Source: a virus | IMG/VR virus record: IMGVR_UViG_3300048590_000105 | Location: 1 to 35,169 of that record | Reading direction: 5' to 3' (one strand) | Length of the DNA stretch: 35,169 nt | Shown: positions 1 to 9,489 of the stretch, one piece after another | Layout: every line of letters begins with the position of its first letter | How positions within the stretch are numbered: the first letter of the stretch is position 1 | The notes under the pieces: model-generated | Databases searched by the model: none | The model's input: only the letters and a program-made list of their open reading frames with translations | What the model was told of the DNA's origin: nothing | Made by a program: the position numbers and the translations under genes

Positions 1-1857
1 GCTGAAATCCCCGGCGGCAACGGTTGTAAGTGTCGGTGTAAAGGATGCGAAATCGCTGATCGGGCCGACCTCGAAACCGCCGGCATACAGGTTCGGCGCG
101 TAGAGTTTCGAGAGCGTCTTGTGCGTCGCGCCGAATTGGTAGACGGCGAATTTGCTCGGATCGGAGGCAGCGTCGGTGATGTTTGTGGTATTGTGCTGGA
201 CAATGCGAAGCTGCCTGGTTTCCGGTGACGCGACCCCTGAAATATCCACTGCGACCGCTACAGTGCCGCCGTTGACATACATCGTGTCAATCAGGATATC
301 GCGGGTCGGATATGTCGTGCCGTCCTTGATCTTGACGACCGGCGCCCCTGTTATATCGGCAAATCTTGGATTAATGACGCGCAGGTATGCGCCTGCGATC
401 GTCAGGTCGCCGCCGCACTCACTAAACGTTCCGCCGACCGCCATAATATACGATTGCGTCGTATCGTGGCGCACCGAAGCGTCGGTAGCGTTTCCATACG
501 TTTCGCAGTTGTTCATCTGGATGCGATAGGGAATGCCGCCCACGGCGTCATCCGGGTGCCCGATGCAGAATCCGTGGCCTCCATTATTGATGGACCGGCA
601 CAGGGTATAACGCGACCAGCCTGGATAACCCGAAACAACGATCCCGGTATAGACGCCGCTGGAATCATGCGCCAACCCGTGCCCGCCATTGTCCCAAGTG
701 ATGCACTGCGTAAAACTCGCAGCCGCCGCACCGTTGATGATGCCGTGACCGGGATGCCCGCTGGCATGAACGTGTTCAACCTTGGCGAAGGCGCCAGAGC
801 CGGAGCCGCTGATATCCGAAAGCAGAAAGCCGATGGATGTTTTTCCCGCGCCCGCCCTCCGGGCGTCCGAGGACTCGATCTTGAAGTTCTGGAAGGTGCA
901 GCCCGATCTGCGGTTCTGGATGCCGATCTTGCTGGTGTGATCCAGCGTCAGAATGGATTGGTTCGGGCCGGCGCCTTCGAGGGTCAGATCGAACTGCGCG
1001 ATAACGATCGGCGCGGTCAGGCGGTAATTCTTCTTCGCCCCGAGCTTGCCCTTCTCATTCGTCGCGGCGAGATAGGTCAGGAACTCGACAAAACGGGTCT
1101 GGTCATCCGTCCCCGTTTGCGTGGCCGGGTTCCAGTCACCGGCGCAGCCGTGGTGTTCCGGCGTGGGGTTGACCGGCACCAGCCCCGGCAAATCCGCGAT
1201 ATAGGTCGCGCCGGTCGCGCCTTTGTAGATCTGGCCGCCGATCAGGTATTGGATGCCGTCTGTCGGCACCCAGCCGCCCGCGATCCGCACGACAACGTCC
1301 GCGCGGGTCTGCGACATAGCGTCTGCGGCTGCTTCGGCCCATGTCTTTGCAGATTTGGTTCCCGGCGAACCAGGCTCGGTTGGACTTTCCGCCCATGCTT
1401 GAGCCTGAGCTGCGGACTGGCTCGCGTTTACCTCAGCGTCGGAAATACTTGTTAGCAAAGCATCGGGCGCCGCTCCGGGTGCAACAAGCAACGCTCGGTC
1501 CACTCGCCCATTCAGCTCTTGCGTCAAGAATGTAAGTTTATCCCAAACACTTTGAACCACCTTCGGATCGTATTTGTTTTGCGAGGTAATTCCGACAAGT
1601 TGTGTTTGTGGGGTCTCTCGAAAAATATAAAGTTTTTCCCCGGACGCTGGGGCCGAGTTAAAGACAACCACTCCCCCAGCATTATCAATATTCAGTGTTA
1701 CGGTGTATTCGGAAGGAGAAACTTCTGTCACCCCAGCCGCTGTCACTACTCCTACCTTAACAGTCTCGGCACTCGTCGCCCCGAACGGGAAGAAGAACTC
1801 CGTGACAATATTGTCACCTGTAACCACAACACCGCTGTCTGTTCCCGAAACAGGCAT
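1..1857 (-). CDS. Tailspike / tail fibre protein, 3' end missing
   Basis: The frame is open for 619 codons from ATG at 1857 to the window edge with no stop, so the C-terminus is missing. Residues 1 to about 110 look like the T7 tail-fibre N-terminal domain that anchors the fibre to the tail (FPFGATSAETVKVGV near the start, FNSAPASGEKLYIFRETP further on). An Ala/Ser/Trp-rich linker follows at about 140-180, of the SAKTWAEAAADA type common in phage fibres. The rest resembles a right-handed beta-helix tailspike: a GDWNPATQTGTDDQTRF segment as at the entry of pectate-lyase-like folds, then many short Gly/Asn/His-rich strands. The role would be host-surface binding, possibly with glycan cleavage; no catalytic residues can be assigned. 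Its start overlaps the upstream stop (TAATG). Codon choice in the distal part is more GC-rich than in the first 140 codons, suggesting an exchanged receptor-binding module. Confidence 0.85.
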   Translation of the reverse strand, partial: MPVSGTDSGVVVTGDNIVTEFFFPFGATSAETVKVGVVTAAGVTEVSPSEYTVTLNIDNAGGVVVFNSAPASGEKLYIFRETPQTQLVGITSQNKYDPKVVQSVWDKLTFLTQELNGRVDRALLVAPGAAPDALLTSISDAEVNASQSAAQAQAWAESPTEPGSPGTKSAKTWAEAAADAMSQTRADVVVRIAGGWVPTDGIQYLIGGQIYKGATGATYIADLPGLVPVNPTPEHHGCAGDWNPATQTGTDDQTRFVEFLTYLAATNEKGKLGAKKNYRLTAPIVIAQFDLTLEGAGPNQSILTLDHTSKIGIQNRRSGCTFQNFKIESSDARRAGAGKTSIGFLLSDISGSGSGAFAKVEHVHASGHPGHGIINGAAAASFTQCITWDNGGHGLAHDSSGVYTGIVVSGYPGWSRYTLCRSINNGGHGFCIGHPDDAVGGIPYRIQMNNCETYGNATDASVRHDTTQSYIMAVGGTFSECGGDLTIAGAYLRVINPRFADITGAPVVKIKDGTTYPTRDILIDTMYVNGGTVAVAVDISGVASPETRQLRIVQHNTTNITDAASDPSKFAVYQFGATHKTLSKLYAPNLYAGGFEVGPISDFASFTPTLTTVAAGDFS

Positions 1858-4800
1858 TAATTTTCTCCAAGCATGGCCGCGCCAGCGCGGTCGAAAAGTT
1901 GTCGAAGGAGCATGTGATTTTGCATAGGAACGAATACCTGTCTCAACGTTTTCAAGTTACGTTGCTGTTGCTTTGGGTTATCCGAGTTTATCTGCATGAC
2001 AGCATCCGCTAACTTATCTGCTTGCCCATAGGTAGGCCCGAGAAAAACACCAAGAAGCCCACTCGGTTTAGAAAAAACTGTAGGTTGAGTTCCGGTAGCC
2101 GCCGGCACCCTCTCCACCACATCTGTCCCGAAAGACATTACTCCAAGAAGCCCCGATCGTTTCACAGCCTCCCAAAGAAACTTTCCAGGATCGAGGTTGT
2201 TAGCTTCCTCTAGGGTTTTTCCACCTGCAGCCACAGCGTAAGTATAGTATGAAACCGCCCCAAAGGCAAGAGAAAAGATAATCCCTTGCATAAGGTATGG
2301 GTCGTTACCTTGAAGCCCACTCAAGGCCATTCGAGAGGTGGCGGAGAAGGTGAAGCTTTTAAACTGAGCCAGCATAGAATACCCCATATTCTCGTCTGTC
2401 CAGTTAGGTCGTTCTAGACCTGGTGTTACGATGAGTTCATCTACCTCTTTAATAGCCGCCGCTTGATAAGCTTGATAAGCTACCGGATCGTCCCAAGCCT
2501 CCATGTTCGGAAGTTTACCGCCGTTTGAGAAAACCTCCATGCCACCTTCACGGTTCATCTGAAAGCCAAGGCGCCGTATGGTATCATCGGACAAACCGAG
2601 GTTACGAAGATACGTCCGCATCTGTAGTAGGTCGCCGGTAAACTCACTTCCTTCAGCCATAGCTTTAGCTACCGCCGGAACATACTCAGCCATAGTAGCA
2701 TGGAATATGTTACCTGCAATGGACTTCATCCCCGCAGTCCAATAATCATACATAGCTATAAGACCCATTTTGTTTGCTAGGGTCGTTACTCCACGCTCAA
2801 CTTTAGTTTTACCAACTACGTTATCAAACAGGCCGAAGACGGCTTGCGCCCGTCCGTGAAGGACAGGCTCGAGATTAAGCCCGATGTTACGATTAAGTTC
2901 TTTCGCTTTAATACGAAAGTCCTTAGCTCCTTCGGCCCAACGGTTTAGATACGGCTTCCATCCGTTGAAGGTCGCCCCAACGCCGTGACGATAGATCGGA
3001 CGGGCTACGTCAGATATTGACGAAGCCACCACTCCACCCATCATCGTAGTTACATTCAGCGCCTTCACGAATTTTCCAGAACGCCACATTAAACTGTTCG
3101 GGTTATCTGGAATTCCTCTAGTAGCCCGAAGACGTTGGATGGCAACATCAAAGTCTCGTGTTGAGGCTTTTACCGCCGCGTGAACTGATTGGCTTAGTTG
3201 GTTCTTTAACTCCGGGGTAAGTGGAATGAACCCAGGCCTCGCTTCGTCAGAAAAGTTTTTGGCGTCGAGATATATATCATCGGCCTCCCCAAGATCGGTG
3301 AGACGTTTTTGAGCACGCTCGACAAAAGAGGCGGCTTTGTCCGTCCAACCTTGCGGCAGCTTTACAAACTTCGCCTCACTAATCCTATGAAGGTGTTCTG
3401 TCGCTTCCTCCTGCATTTCACCGAGCACGCTTTTTCCATTAACGCTGCCATCGAAGGCATACCATAGCTCCAGGTCCGGCGCCATAACTCGGTCGTAAGC
3501 GCGAGTGCCTAGTTCAACGTCTTTCTCGAGATACTTATTTTTTATCCCGTAAGGAATTTTAAGTGTGCGGAGAAGTTCAGCGCCACGGGCATCTTGCCGA
3601 AGAGCCCGGTATGCCGGAGACAATTCCACCTCCGTATTCATTAGTTTTTGATGCAGTAGAATAGCTAGTTCCCTCGAGTGCTCTCGAAAGTCAGGCTCCG
3701 CTGTGTTTACCGGATCGCCAGAACGTTCACCTCTCTCCCGCCACTTCGACTCGAATTTATACTCGACGTCAAGAAGGTCTTGCTCAAGTTTAGTCGCTTT
3801 GGCCTGTCTTTCCTCCGGAGTGAGTTTCTTTGCCTCGGCCGCCTCTAGACGATCTTCCAGATCCTCAGCTCTAACGGCGCGTTTTCGTGCTAGGCGAGCG
3901 GCTTCTTTCACAACGTCCTCACGAACCAAACTAAGCGCACTAAGCTGTTCGTCATATGCAACCTGTTTTCCCTTGGTGGCGGAGAGGCGAGTTAGCAGTT
4001 CATCGTATTTCGCCTTCTGCGCCGCAACTTGTTCCGCCACTTTTTGCCGTGACACAGTATTCGCTCGGTTACTTCCGAGCAACTTAGTCATTTTAGCTTG
4101 GCGTGTCTGGAGAGTTTTAATCACAGACTCAAGTTGTTTTGTAACGGCAGCAAGCGCCTTGTCACCAGCTTTTTGCACGCGCCCGATCGACAGGTCAGCT
4201 TTAATAATCCCTGGAAGTTCCGTGCGGAACATACCTTCAAGCAACTCGTCGGCCTTGTCGATCTCGGCTTGCAGCTTAGCAATACGCTCGCCAGCGTCCC
4301 CGCCGTAGTTACGAAGTAACTTCGCCTCCGACATTAGATTTTTACGGTCTACTTGTAGCTGCTTAACATCATCGGACAAATTTTCTTGCAGCTCTTTCAT
4401 CTGCTCCTTAAGCTGCTCCTTCGACCAATCCTCTTCTCTCGCCTGGCGAGTTAACTCGAGACGAGACTCGCGGAAGTCTTGCCACTCAGGAAGTTCTTCG
4501 AGGAATTCCAAGTCGCTCTCTACGTCAGTAAGTCTAGTGGTAACTTCTTCCGGGGTGAGTCTTGCTGTTTCTAACTCATGCGCGAGACGTGCTTGTGTTT
4601 TGACGTAACGAACTCGTGCTTTCTTAAAAGACTCCGTAAGAGATGCTTCGTTGAACTGAGAGAAATCGTTTATAAATTCTTGCATCTTATCCATCAGCTG
4701 TGTTTTGCTGAAAATATGATGGGCGTAGCCTACAATTTCTTGGCCGAGTTCGTCTGTCTCCAGCTCCTTAAACAACGGATCCACCTCCAACCCGCGGTCT

Positions 4801-6539
4801 TCAAACTCCTTCAAATACTGTTTCTGCCGATCCGTGTAGATTTTAAAGAAGTCGTCAAAAGCTTTTACAGCGGGAGCAAGCTCCGCTGGTATCTCCCCCG
4901 TATTCTGTGCGTCGAAGACCGCCGCTTTATAGTCTGCCCAATTTAGTTTACCGTCGGGTAGTTTTCCAAAGTAAGCTTTAAGCTGCGTTACAGCCGGGCT
5001 GTTAAAGTCATAACCCTTGTCGGTGCCGTGGATATATTTGTAATAGGCTTTGTCTAGAGTTAGGGCAAACTTGACAATGTTTGAGTCGTAGCCTTTAATA
5101 CGGCTGCTCACCGGAGCGTTACCGGCGGAACCTTCTACCTCGTCTAAGCCCGCTTGTCTAACACCTCCGAGGTCTAGCTTAGCAATAGCATGACGCAGCG
5201 ACGGAAACACACGCTGTGTGAGCATCCGATACGCTGGAGAAATATGTCCAATATTATCCATGAAGGTCTGACGTATCCGCCCCGGAGCCGCCTGCGCTCC
5301 GCGAGTATTTCGAGTGCGTGTAGGGGCGGCACCTGCTGCACGTGCGTCGGGCATTGTTGAGCCTGATATGGTTCCTTCACCGTGTGAAGCGGCCATACCA
5401 GTGTCATCCGCTTCTTCCAACATCTTATAAAGCTGATCGTCTAGCTTACCTTCGTCCAAAGCTTTTTTAAGTTCAGCTTCTTTAGTTAGTCCTGTAGCGC
5501 CAGCTTTCTCGTGCGAGTTTATTTTGGCCCGAGGAATACTTATTTCTGTCCCATCTTCCGCATGGAGTGTTATTGCATACTCGCCGTCGGTAAACCACTT
5601 ACCGCCACTTCCAGCTGGCACTTTAACAAAGCGAGCGAAAACGCCTTCGGCTACTGGTGCTTGGAGGAAACTTTTTCCATACTCCAGTTGAACATCAGCT
5701 GACTTTGCTGTAACTCTTTTAATCGCACCTACGGTAAGCGCGCGATCTTTTAGCGGAACGTATGCTCCATCAGGGTTAGCTTCTTCATACCTGGATCGAA
5801 CTTCGTCCGGGTCACGAATATTATCCTCCCGCACCTCACGCTTAACCTCAGCAACGGACGGGGCTTCCTCTCGAACAGTAATAGTTTTTCCAGTCGGAAC
5901 ATCTAGTTTGCCCGTAGGTATCTCAACTCGTTTTTGATTAAACGAAACGTCTGAAGCTAGTCGAGCGCGCCCCTCCTTACTCAGCTTCAGCCAAGCACCT
6001 CCCATCATACCCATCAGCAGGGTATCCATAGCAATACCCCCGTATAGTTCTCCTTCCGTCCGAGTAGCTTGATTAAGAAACAGTGCACCGTTTTGCACAC
6101 CAGCCCCCGCCGCCCCTAGCGCAAGTATCTCGGCAAAAGCCATGCCGCCACGCGCCTGCCCAGTAAACGGAATGAAGGAGGTTGGAGATAAAATACCGGC
6201 ACCAAGCGCGGCGACAGTTCCTCCCCAGCCCGCCGAAGCCAGAACTTCCTTATCCAAATATTCCTTCTTAAGTTTACCTACTTTAAAGTCAAACTCTTCT
6301 TTCGAGAGAGCGCCAGACAGCATGGGCATCCATTCGATCGGAAGCTGCTGTGCGTCAAACTCGGCCTGGAAATTAAACTCTGGATTCGGTTCAAAGGCTG
6401 GCCGGCTCACAAAGTCCAAGAGGTTAACCACGTCGTTCTCAAGGCCGAAGGCGGAAGACATGACTTGCTGAAAGGTCGGAACAAGTGCGGGAGCCTTCTC
6501 AGAATTAGGGAGGTAGATACTTTTAAACAGCGGGTCCAT
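1857..6539 (-). CDS. Very large internal virion protein (1560 aa)
   Basis: The size and the position between the transglycosylase-bearing protein and the tailspike match the gp16-type internal (ejection) protein of T7-like podoviruses, which is expelled into the cell envelope to help form the DNA channel; the assignment rests on position and architecture, not clear sequence identity. Near the N-terminus are two hydrophobic Ala/Gly-rich stretches (about 105-160, including TVAALGAGILSPTSFIPF). Residues about 640-960 are strongly charged Lys/Glu/Arg/Leu sequence typical of long coiled coil. Another hydrophobic stretch lies near 1415-1440 (IIFSLAFGAVSYYTYAV). Start and stop both overlap neighbouring genes (ATGA at 6539, TAATG at 1857), so translation is probably coupled. 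A 33-bp dyad of the phage-wide family lies inside the gene at 5366-5398. No enzymatic motif was recognised. Confidence 0.75.
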   Translation of the reverse strand: MDPLFKSIYLPNSEKAPALVPTFQQVMSSAFGLENDVVNLLDFVSRPAFEPNPEFNFQAEFDAQQLPIEWMPMLSGALSKEEFDFKVGKLKKEYLDKEVLASAGWGGTVAALGAGILSPTSFIPFTGQARGGMAFAEILALGAAGAGVQNGALFLNQATRTEGELYGGIAMDTLLMGMMGGAWLKLSKEGRARLASDVSFNQKRVEIPTGKLDVPTGKTITVREEAPSVAEVKREVREDNIRDPDEVRSRYEEANPDGAYVPLKDRALTVGAIKRVTAKSADVQLEYGKSFLQAPVAEGVFARFVKVPAGSGGKWFTDGEYAITLHAEDGTEISIPRAKINSHEKAGATGLTKEAELKKALDEGKLDDQLYKMLEEADDTGMAASHGEGTISGSTMPDARAAGAAPTRTRNTRGAQAAPGRIRQTFMDNIGHISPAYRMLTQRVFPSLRHAIAKLDLGGVRQAGLDEVEGSAGNAPVSSRIKGYDSNIVKFALTLDKAYYKYIHGTDKGYDFNSPAVTQLKAYFGKLPDGKLNWADYKAAVFDAQNTGEIPAELAPAVKAFDDFFKIYTDRQKQYLKEFEDRGLEVDPLFKELETDELGQEIVGYAHHIFSKTQLMDKMQEFINDFSQFNEASLTESFKKARVRYVKTQARLAHELETARLTPEEVTTRLTDVESDLEFLEELPEWQDFRESRLELTRQAREEDWSKEQLKEQMKELQENLSDDVKQLQVDRKNLMSEAKLLRNYGGDAGERIAKLQAEIDKADELLEGMFRTELPGIIKADLSIGRVQKAGDKALAAVTKQLESVIKTLQTRQAKMTKLLGSNRANTVSRQKVAEQVAAQKAKYDELLTRLSATKGKQVAYDEQLSALSLVREDVVKEAARLARKRAVRAEDLEDRLEAAEAKKLTPEERQAKATKLEQDLLDVEYKFESKWRERGERSGDPVNTAEPDFREHSRELAILLHQKLMNTEVELSPAYRALRQDARGAELLRTLKIPYGIKNKYLEKDVELGTRAYDRVMAPDLELWYAFDGSVNGKSVLGEMQEEATEHLHRISEAKFVKLPQGWTDKAASFVERAQKRLTDLGEADDIYLDAKNFSDEARPGFIPLTPELKNQLSQSVHAAVKASTRDFDVAIQRLRATRGIPDNPNSLMWRSGKFVKALNVTTMMGGVVASSISDVARPIYRHGVGATFNGWKPYLNRWAEGAKDFRIKAKELNRNIGLNLEPVLHGRAQAVFGLFDNVVGKTKVERGVTTLANKMGLIAMYDYWTAGMKSIAGNIFHATMAEYVPAVAKAMAEGSEFTGDLLQMRTYLRNLGLSDDTIRRLGFQMNREGGMEVFSNGGKLPNMEAWDDPVAYQAYQAAAIKEVDELIVTPGLERPNWTDENMGYSMLAQFKSFTFSATSRMALSGLQGNDPYLMQGIIFSLAFGAVSYYTYAVAAGGKTLEEANNLDPGKFLWEAVKRSGLLGVMSFGTDVVERVPAATGTQPTVFSKPSGLLGVFLGPTYGQADKLADAVMQINSDNPKQQQRNLKTLRQVFVPMQNHMLLRQLFDRAGAAMLGEN
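5366..5398. repeat. 33-bp dyad, copy A (inside a virion gene)
   Basis: Left arm ATATGGTTCCT (5366-5376), spacer tcaccgTGTGA (5377-5387), right arm AGCGGCCATAC (5388-5398). It has the same 11-11-11 layout and the same TGTGA at the right end of the spacer as the intergenic copies, in the same orientation on the + strand. It is the only full copy found inside a gene. Because coding constraint also acts here, keeping arms, spacing and TGTGA together is unlikely to be chance. Confidence 0.7.
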
Positions 6540-9487
6540 CAGTTTGCTCCGATCATTCTAAGAACAATTTTACCAGCCAGTTCGTCCGGAACCTTGAGTT
6601 CCTTTTCCACTAGCTTAGACAAAACGTCTGGGAGGTCCTCTTTGGAAACTCCTAGGGTAGCTTGGGAAAATTTCCGGACAAGAGCAGAGTCCGCGGTTAG
6701 CCGTTCTTCTAGAGTTTTAGCGAGTGCGCTAACGGTTTCATCCGAGTCTAGCCCGCCAATTACGGCTTGGTTGTTAATATGCCCCCGCTCAATCGCGGCC
6801 ATTATAGCAGCGTGCTTCTGCTGTTGAACCGCGTAAAGTTTGTCGCTGAGCGCTGCTTGCTCCGGGCTGATGGTTATTCCGGTTCGTAGGCCGGCTATCT
6901 GGTCTGTGTTTTTAGTAACTTCCAGCAACCGCTTAAGTTGATCCTCCTGTCCCGCGTAATAATTAACGCTCTTCAGACTATTTTCTACAGCAGCATTTTC
7001 ACGAATACTATCCGTCGCACTTTTCATGAGTTCGTCCCCGCCAAAGCGGCCTGGAAGAAGAATAGCTTCTCCAAGCGGACCTTTCCCGAGAACCTTATAT
7101 GTTGGCGGCTTGTTCGCTCTAATATCTTCTTCAGTTTGTGCGTCGGGAACCAGCACGGCGTTATTACGTTGTGCCCCCGCTTGCTGCGCGAAGTCAGCAA
7201 TAGCTGTATAGAGGTAGCCAAAGTCGGCGTCTTGCGCGGGGTAGTATTTCTCCGGCGGCCATTGCATAAGAACGGAGCGAGTTCCGCCGCCCTCACTTCC
7301 AAGTTCTTCGGGGGTCCAAGGAGTGATACTTAGTTGTGTTTGAGACACACCAAACCTATTTGACAGCGCGGCTTGCATATAGGCTTCGGCACCTTCGGTC
7401 GAGCCGGTTTTAAGAAAGCCGTCTCGATAAGCGGCGCCAGCGGCCCCCATAACCTGACCCTCAAGAGCGGGATTAACTGTAGAGTCAGGTGCCCAAGAAA
7501 GCCAGCCGTCCCACTGTTTCAGCACATCTTGGACAGTAGGATAAGTTTCTTTAAAGGACTTATACGCCTCAGTAGACAACTGGTTTTCAGTCATTCCAGT
7601 TCGATCTTTAGCCCCGGAGGCTTCAACATAGTCGTTGTAAGCGGCTTCGGGTGATGCCACTCGTTCCGCCATATTTTTATACAACTGCACCTTAGCGATA
7701 AGATCAGCATCGAAGTTGCTACGCTTTAAAATACTCGAGTCGCCCGCCATGGCAGAAGCGAGGAACGCCAGAGCTGTCCCCGCTGTTTTAGGATTACCAA
7801 TAGCTGCGGCGAAAGCGTCAGAGGAGCCTTCTGGAAACAGCCGTGCTTGCTGCGCTGCCCAACCCAATCTTTTATACGCTTCGGGATCGTTGTTTACAAT
7901 TCCGGCAAAGCCGTCTTCTCCAAACCACCGTCCGAACGCTTTAACTTGATTGGTGGAAAGCGGCGAGCCTTCGGAGAGGGAGCGTTGCACCGCGCCCACA
8001 GACGCCTCGCTTTCTCGAAAAACGGATTGACCGGAGTTATATCTAGCTTGTGCCTCGGCATCCCAATTCTTGTTCCCTTGCAGTGCCTCCAGCACCCCCG
8101 GCTCGTTTGAGTAACCGGCGTTGTATGCGTCGTCAAGAAACTGTTTTCTTTCTAAGGCCAGCTGGGAGCCCATAGCAACACGAACTTTCTCCGCCGCCGC
8201 CGAAGCCGCGTCAGAAAAACTCATCTTGCTTTCAAGACTTAACTCGGAAAATCTTGGGTCAGTCCACGGATTTGGCATATTCGCCGGACCTGTGCCCCCG
8301 CCAGCAAAACCCTTTTCTCCTGTCATCATTTCGATGAACTGAGCGTCGGGCATGTTACCGAGCCCCGCCCATTCTAGATCATTTGGGTTAGAACTGCGGG
8401 GTTTGCCCAATACGTCTCGGATAATCAAAAGTTTTCTAGGGTCGCCTGAGGCGAGGATTTCTCTATAAGTGGCGCCGGAGTAGTGACTATTAAATTGGGT
8501 CTCAGCCCAATTCGCCGCTACTCTATCCTGCCACTCAGGAGAAAAGTTAGGAACTTTGACTCCATATTTCTTTTCGTAGGCAGCTGAGGCAGCTCTCCAG
8601 GTGCCCAGGATAAATTGATAACGACCCGCAGCTGAGCTTTTACCCGGTGCCTTTCCGAACGCCGCAGGATGATCTTCATACCCCGTAAACTTAGTCCCTC
8701 CGTTCCATACGTCATAGCCGGGTGCCTCGTTTTTTGCGATGACATTTAGAACCGCTCGATCTCCTACAGGAAGACCAGCGGCTACAACGTCGCTACCATC
8801 ATTGCCCTCACGGACGACGCCGAAACCTTTCGCGCCTTGTTCGACAATAGTGCCGAACTCCAGCCCTTGAAGTGTGGCACGACCGCGCTCAACGAACTGT
8901 TGTTTATCCTCAGCAGGTAGCGCCGTTTTATTAACCATCTCTTCCCAAGTGGCTTGCGCGTCCTCAAGCGTAGCCCCGCCGCCTTTAACCGCAGAACCCA
9001 AAGCGTTTAGATTGGTGCTGAGGTTATTTGTATCCGCGGTGTCGAGAAGAGTTAGTTCGGCTGAGAACGCAGACGCTACACGAGTCGCTCGGTCTTGGGA
9101 AAGCTTCGCTTTAACTTCTTCTTGAAACCGAGGAGGAACTGTTTTAAGAAACTCTGCCTCATGCTTTGCAAGCGTCTCGTCGTAGTCTTTTGTCATGCCA
9201 GCGGGGCTAGCCGACCTTCCACGAGAAAACTCGGCAAACTCAACCGCTCGATCTTTTTGATACTGAAGCAGCTGGGTATCGAGCTCCAGTCCTTTGGACG
9301 CTTGCGCCCGACGGTCGTAGATATTCTCAATATCAGTTTTAGAATTGAGATAGCCCATTCCTGCTTGCGCAAGTCTGTCAATAGCGCCGCCCAGGCCTGA
9401 GTTAGCGCGAGCCAATATCTCGCCTGAGTTATCAGATACGAGTTGAGTTTTCAACCCGCCACTTGCTCTAACGTCACCGATTGCCAT
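6539..9487 (-). CDS. Internal virion protein with lambda R-like (GH104) transglycosylase domain
   Basis: A 982-residue virion protein whose residues about 243-395 resemble phage lambda endolysin R (glycoside hydrolase family 104). The lambda-like order is clear: AKNEAPGYDVWNGGTKFTGY, then DHPAAF, then SSAAGRYQF, then FSPEWQDRVA. Glu254 lies where the catalytic glutamate of lambda R (Glu19) is expected. A domain of this kind inside a virion protein would locally open peptidoglycan during DNA entry. The flanking parts, N-terminal about 240 and C-terminal about 590 residues, are Ala/Gln/Glu-rich and mostly helical-looking with no other recognised domain. By order it occupies the gp15 position of T7-like phages. 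It overlaps the next gene by ATGA and begins two bases after the gp14-like gene stops. A free endolysin gene was not found in the window, but this protein is too long to be one. Confidence 0.8.
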   Translation of the reverse strand: MAIGDVRASGGLKTQLVSDNSGEILARANSGLGGAIDRLAQAGMGYLNSKTDIENIYDRRAQASKGLELDTQLLQYQKDRAVEFAEFSRGRSASPAGMTKDYDETLAKHEAEFLKTVPPRFQEEVKAKLSQDRATRVASAFSAELTLLDTADTNNLSTNLNALGSAVKGGGATLEDAQATWEEMVNKTALPAEDKQQFVERGRATLQGLEFGTIVEQGAKGFGVVREGNDGSDVVAAGLPVGDRAVLNVIAKNEAPGYDVWNGGTKFTGYEDHPAAFGKAPGKSSAAGRYQFILGTWRAASAAYEKKYGVKVPNFSPEWQDRVAANWAETQFNSHYSGATYREILASGDPRKLLIIRDVLGKPRSSNPNDLEWAGLGNMPDAQFIEMMTGEKGFAGGGTGPANMPNPWTDPRFSELSLESKMSFSDAASAAAEKVRVAMGSQLALERKQFLDDAYNAGYSNEPGVLEALQGNKNWDAEAQARYNSGQSVFRESEASVGAVQRSLSEGSPLSTNQVKAFGRWFGEDGFAGIVNNDPEAYKRLGWAAQQARLFPEGSSDAFAAAIGNPKTAGTALAFLASAMAGDSSILKRSNFDADLIAKVQLYKNMAERVASPEAAYNDYVEASGAKDRTGMTENQLSTEAYKSFKETYPTVQDVLKQWDGWLSWAPDSTVNPALEGQVMGAAGAAYRDGFLKTGSTEGAEAYMQAALSNRFGVSQTQLSITPWTPEELGSEGGGTRSVLMQWPPEKYYPAQDADFGYLYTAIADFAQQAGAQRNNAVLVPDAQTEEDIRANKPPTYKVLGKGPLGEAILLPGRFGGDELMKSATDSIRENAAVENSLKSVNYYAGQEDQLKRLLEVTKNTDQIAGLRTGITISPEQAALSDKLYAVQQQKHAAIMAAIERGHINNQAVIGGLDSDETVSALAKTLEERLTADSALVRKFSQATLGVSKEDLPDVLSKLVEKELKVPDELAGKIVLRMIGAN

Positions 9488-9489
9488 TA

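Noticed and set aside
454-1455. Long rightward open frame of 333 codons across the tailspike
   Set aside because: It is an antisense shadow of the tailspike reading frame on the - strand, has no ribosome-binding site, and its product is rich in Arg and Gly with no domain pattern.
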